From positions 1-64,000 of the forward strand of contig NZ_JASHJC010000005.1 in NCBI RefSeq assembly GCF_030733385.1: a DNA stretch of 64,000 nt. The letters run 5' to 3'. Positions 61,530-64,000 of this stretch are shown here, in pieces. Each line of letters opens with the position of its first letter. Within the stretch, counting starts at the first letter, position 1. The stretch is from Roseovarius sp. MMSF_3359 (GTDB lineage Bacteria; Pseudomonadota; Alphaproteobacteria; Rhodobacterales; Rhodobacteraceae). The position numbers and the translations under genes are program-made. The notes beneath the pieces were generated by a model. It was not told where the DNA came from, did no database searches, and saw nothing but the letters and a program-made list of their open reading frames with translations.

Positions 61530-62339
61530 ATGAACTTGCGCGAAAAACTATTTCTTCTTTTTTGGCTGCCGCTGAATTGGAACCTACTGCGATGTCCGGT
61601 TTGGCAACTTGGCGGAAAGTACTGTCATTCGTTGATGTTTAGGTGTGTCGCAGTCGCGATTTCGCTTTCCTGTGTCACCGCGGCATACGCATCTACGACC
61701 GATATCTGCGACACGGCGGCTCACCGCGCGGCCAAGGAATTCGGCGTACCGGTTTCCGTACTTTGGTCCATCACACGCACAGAGACCGGACAGTATCGCG
61801 ATGGTCGGCTGACCCCCTGGCCCTGGACCGTGAACATGGAGGGGAAAGGACATTGGTTCAAATCCAGACGCGATGCACAGGCTTACGCCCTGCGCGAATT
61901 TGAACGCGGTGCCCGGAGCTTTGATGTTGGTTGTTTTCAGATCAATTACAAATGGCACGGCGCTTCTTTTCGAAGCATCGATCAGATGTTCGACCCGCTT
62001 GAGAACGCACGCTACGCTGCGGCCTTTCTGTTGCGGCTCTATCGAGAGAGCGGAGACTGGTCGATTGCGGCGGGAGCATATCACTCCCGGACGCAAGAAT
62101 TTTCGCAAAAGTACCGCGCCCGATTTGACCGGATCCATGCAAGTTACGGATCGGAAGACGGCATTGCGCCCGGCAGGAATTCAAACCGACAAAATGCGAC
62201 GACACAACCGAGCCGCGAAAATACCTTTCCGTTGCTGGTTCATGCGGACACCCCTGCGCGGAACGGATCGCTTGTCCCGCTGGTCAACAACCACTCACGT
62301 GCCTTGTTCACAATACCGGGCATCTCCGGGGAGTCCTGA
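61530..62339 (+). CDS. Lytic transglycosylase (SLT domain)
   Basis: A 269-residue cell-wall lyase. The SLT core (about 60-205) has the catalytic glutamate in SITRTETGQYRDG, then GCFQINYKWHG and AARYAAAFLLRLYRESGDWS. It probably cuts peptidoglycan to let the rod through, a role often filled by a separate transglycosylase when FlgJ lacks one. The start at 61530 has GGAG upstream; a start at 61635 would give a cleaner signal peptide (AISLSCVTAAYAS) but no ribosome site. flhA follows after three bases. Confidence 0.88.
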   Translation: MNLREKLFLLFWLPLNWNLLRCPVWQLGGKYCHSLMFRCVAVAISLSCVTAAYASTTDICDTAAHRAAKEFGVPVSVLWSITRTETGQYRDGRLTPWPWTVNMEGKGHWFKSRRDAQAYALREFERGARSFDVGCFQINYKWHGASFRSIDQMFDPLENARYAAAFLLRLYRESGDWSIAAGAYHSRTQEFSQKYRARFDRIHASYGSEDGIAPGRNSNRQNATTQPSRENTFPLLVHADTPARNGSLVPLVNNHSRALFTIPGISGES

Positions 62340-62342
62340 CGC

Positions 62343-64000
62343 ATGAAAAACCTCACGATCAGCGACCTGTTTCAACCGACCGTGTTGCTCGCCCTGGCCT
62401 TGATGGCAATCATCGTCATGATGATCCTCCCGGTTCCGGCATGGGTGCTTGATGTGGGACTGGCCGCCTCCTTTGCGCTGGCCATCCTTATCTTCACAGT
62501 CACGCTTTTCATCGAGAAACCGCTCGATTTCTCGGCGTTTCCAACGATCCTGCTTGCGTCACTGATGCTGCGCCTGTCGTTGAACGTGTCATCGACCAAG
62601 CTCATCATCGGCGAAGGGCATACCGGCACAGATGCGGCAGGCGATGTCATCCAAGGATTCGCCAACTTCGTCATGGGCGGAAGCGTTTTCCTTGGCCTTG
62701 TCGTCTTCGGCGTCCTTATGATCGTCAATTTCATGGTCATTACCAAAGGCGCCGCCCGCATGGCGGAGGTGGGCGCACGCTTTGCACTGGATGGCATGCC
62801 CGGCAAGCAGCTCGCCATCGACAGTGACATGTCGGCAGGCGCAATCGACCATCAGGAGGCGAAGGAACGACGGGAACGAGAGCAACAGGAAACGACATTT
62901 TTCGGCTCGCTGGACGGCGCCTCGAAATTCGTCAAAGGCGACGCAATCGCCGGCCTGCTCATCACGTTGCTGAACCTCGTCATGGGCCTCATCATGGGAC
63001 TGGTCGTGCATGACATGCCGATCGGAACCGCCTTTGAAACATACACAATCCTGACCGTCGGGGATGGGTTGGTTACCCAAATCCCCGCCGTGGTGATTTC
63101 GATTGCATCGGCGCTCTTGTTGGCGCGCGGCGGTGCCCAGGGCGCGACAGACAAAGCATTGATGAGCCAATTGACGCGCCATCCGTCAGCTTTGGCAACC
63201 GTCGCGGTCTTGATGATCCTCTTCGCCTTGGTGCCGGGCTTGCCATTTGTCCCCTTCATGATCGGAGGCATCGCCCTCGGCGTCACCTCATTGGTGATGT
63301 TCCGGGCGCAGAAGCGGCTTGCCATGGCCGAGGAGACACCTGACCAACCTCTCGAAGTTGCCACCGATAAATCACTGGGCGATATCCTGGAGCTTGACGA
63401 CATCCATGTGGAATTTGCCCCTGACCTGGTCAACATGGTCCTCGACCCGGGTGTCGGGCTCGACGCGCGCATCTCCAACATGCGCACCCATGTGGCGACT
63501 TTCTATGGGTTGATCCTTCCGGAAATCCGCCTGACCGACGATCCGGGCCTGCCTTCCGGCACCTACATGATCCGCATTCAGGGGGTTGAGCAGGCCAAAG
63601 CGGTGCTGCGTACGGACCAGATCCTGGCGCTCGACCCTGACAGCAATGAAGCTCTCCCTTCAGGTGAGAACGTGACGGAACCGGTCTATGGTGCACCGGC
63701 GCGATGGATTCCGGAGGAAGCGCGCGAGGACGCCGCATTGAACGGTACAACATTGGTAGCACCCACGGAAATTCTTGCCACCCATCTGCTTGAAGTGATC
63801 AAGAAGAACCTGAGTCGGTTGTTGACCATGAAAGCGATGCGCCGCCTGTTGGATGAAATGGTCAACCTGACGGATCAGGCACGATCAGAAGCGAACCGCA
63901 AGCTCCTCGATGAGATGATCCCGGACCGCGTTCCATCGGACCTGCTGCATTCTGTACTGCGCCTTCTGCTGGCCGAACAGGTATCGGTTAGAAATCTGCC
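62343..64000 (+). CDS. flhA: Flagellar export gate protein FlhA (partial, 5' part)
   Basis: The first 552 codons of FlhA; the family has about 690-700 residues, so roughly the last 140 lie beyond the window. Eight membrane segments occupy about residues 15-310. The FHIPEP signature ARFALDGMPGKQLAIDSDMSAG is at about 145-166. The cytoplasmic domain, which docks substrate-chaperone complexes, begins near 340 (LELDDIHVEFAPDLVNMVLDP). The frame is open to the last base, with no frameshift. GACGC-ATG joins it closely to the transglycosylase gene. Confidence 0.96.
   Translation, partial: MKNLTISDLFQPTVLLALALMAIIVMMILPVPAWVLDVGLAASFALAILIFTVTLFIEKPLDFSAFPTILLASLMLRLSLNVSSTKLIIGEGHTGTDAAGDVIQGFANFVMGGSVFLGLVVFGVLMIVNFMVITKGAARMAEVGARFALDGMPGKQLAIDSDMSAGAIDHQEAKERREREQQETTFFGSLDGASKFVKGDAIAGLLITLLNLVMGLIMGLVVHDMPIGTAFETYTILTVGDGLVTQIPAVVISIASALLLARGGAQGATDKALMSQLTRHPSALATVAVLMILFALVPGLPFVPFMIGGIALGVTSLVMFRAQKRLAMAEETPDQPLEVATDKSLGDILELDDIHVEFAPDLVNMVLDPGVGLDARISNMRTHVATFYGLILPEIRLTDDPGLPSGTYMIRIQGVEQAKAVLRTDQILALDPDSNEALPSGENVTEPVYGAPARWIPEEAREDAALNGTTLVAPTEILATHLLEVIKKNLSRLLTMKAMRRLLDEMVNLTDQARSEANRKLLDEMIPDRVPSDLLHSVLRLLLAEQVSVRNL

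Noticed and set aside
1..64000. CRISPR array or insertion sequence
   Set aside because: No regularly spaced repeats, transposase frames or flanking terminal repeats noticed anywhere in the window.

Overview
The window looks like chromosomal DNA of a high-GC marine alphaproteobacterium of the Roseobacter group (Rhodobacterales). This is inferred from gene content: an L-malyl-CoA/beta-methylmalyl-CoA lyase of the Rhodobacter Mcl1 type, a dgcN-dgcA D-glutamate module, an Irr-type iron box in front of an mbfA homologue, TRAP transport, many methylated-amine enzymes, and a Rhodobacterales-type flagellar cluster with CtrA-like half-site pairs. I see no tRNA, rRNA, insertion sequence or CRISPR array.

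Layout. 1-5.5 kb: malyl-CoA lyase, an MFS carrier, and dgcN-dgcA-D-amino-acid transaminase. 5.5-13.8 kb: a membrane protein with a carrier-protein-like tail, a YHS protein, a GlxA-type regulator, NhaC, several small enzymes, pyruvate kinase, and rpmI-rplT with a clear promoter and terminator. 13.9-16.8 kb: a lone contractile-tail sheath gene with an extra inserted domain, then a small secreted protein plus TetR regulator behind three inverted-repeat operators. 17-29 kb: a TRAP transporter, MbfA with its iron box, a coupled carrier/HAD/cyclodeaminase-like/hydrolase operon, a LysE exporter, a fatty-acid desaturase, an MFS carrier and ZapE.

29-46.9 kb is a catabolic island arranged around a LysR gene and one LysR-type box. 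The leftward arm encodes an ATP-dependent hydantoinase/oxoprolinase pair, a HisC-like aminotransferase, an Asp/Glu-racemase or maleate-isomerase-like protein, an MmgE/PrpD protein, a D-2-hydroxyacid dehydrogenase and a DapA-family aldolase. The rightward arm encodes a non-pyrrolysine MttB-family methyltransferase, two dimethylglycine-dehydrogenase-like flavoproteins with folate (GcvT) domains, and a class III aminotransferase. Most joints are ATGA-type overlaps. The set suggests stepwise N-demethylation of a betaine-like compound, followed by breakdown of a cyclic amide or amino-acid skeleton; the substrate cannot be read from sequence.

46.9-64 kb is a flagellar cluster: motB, flgE, flgK, flgL and flgI rightward; fliP, fliN, a fliH-like gene and fliF leftward; then fliL, an unknown membrane protein, a MotE-like protein, motA, a large unknown exported protein, a lytic transglycosylase and the 5' part of flhA, which runs off the window.

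Best candidates for something undescribed: the betaine/hydantoin-like island, the orphan sheath with a CSPG/cadherin-like insert, the autoregulated TetR/small-secreted-protein module, the structured intergenic element near 10.3 kb, the two overlapping small ORFs behind fliP, and the unknown flagellar proteins.
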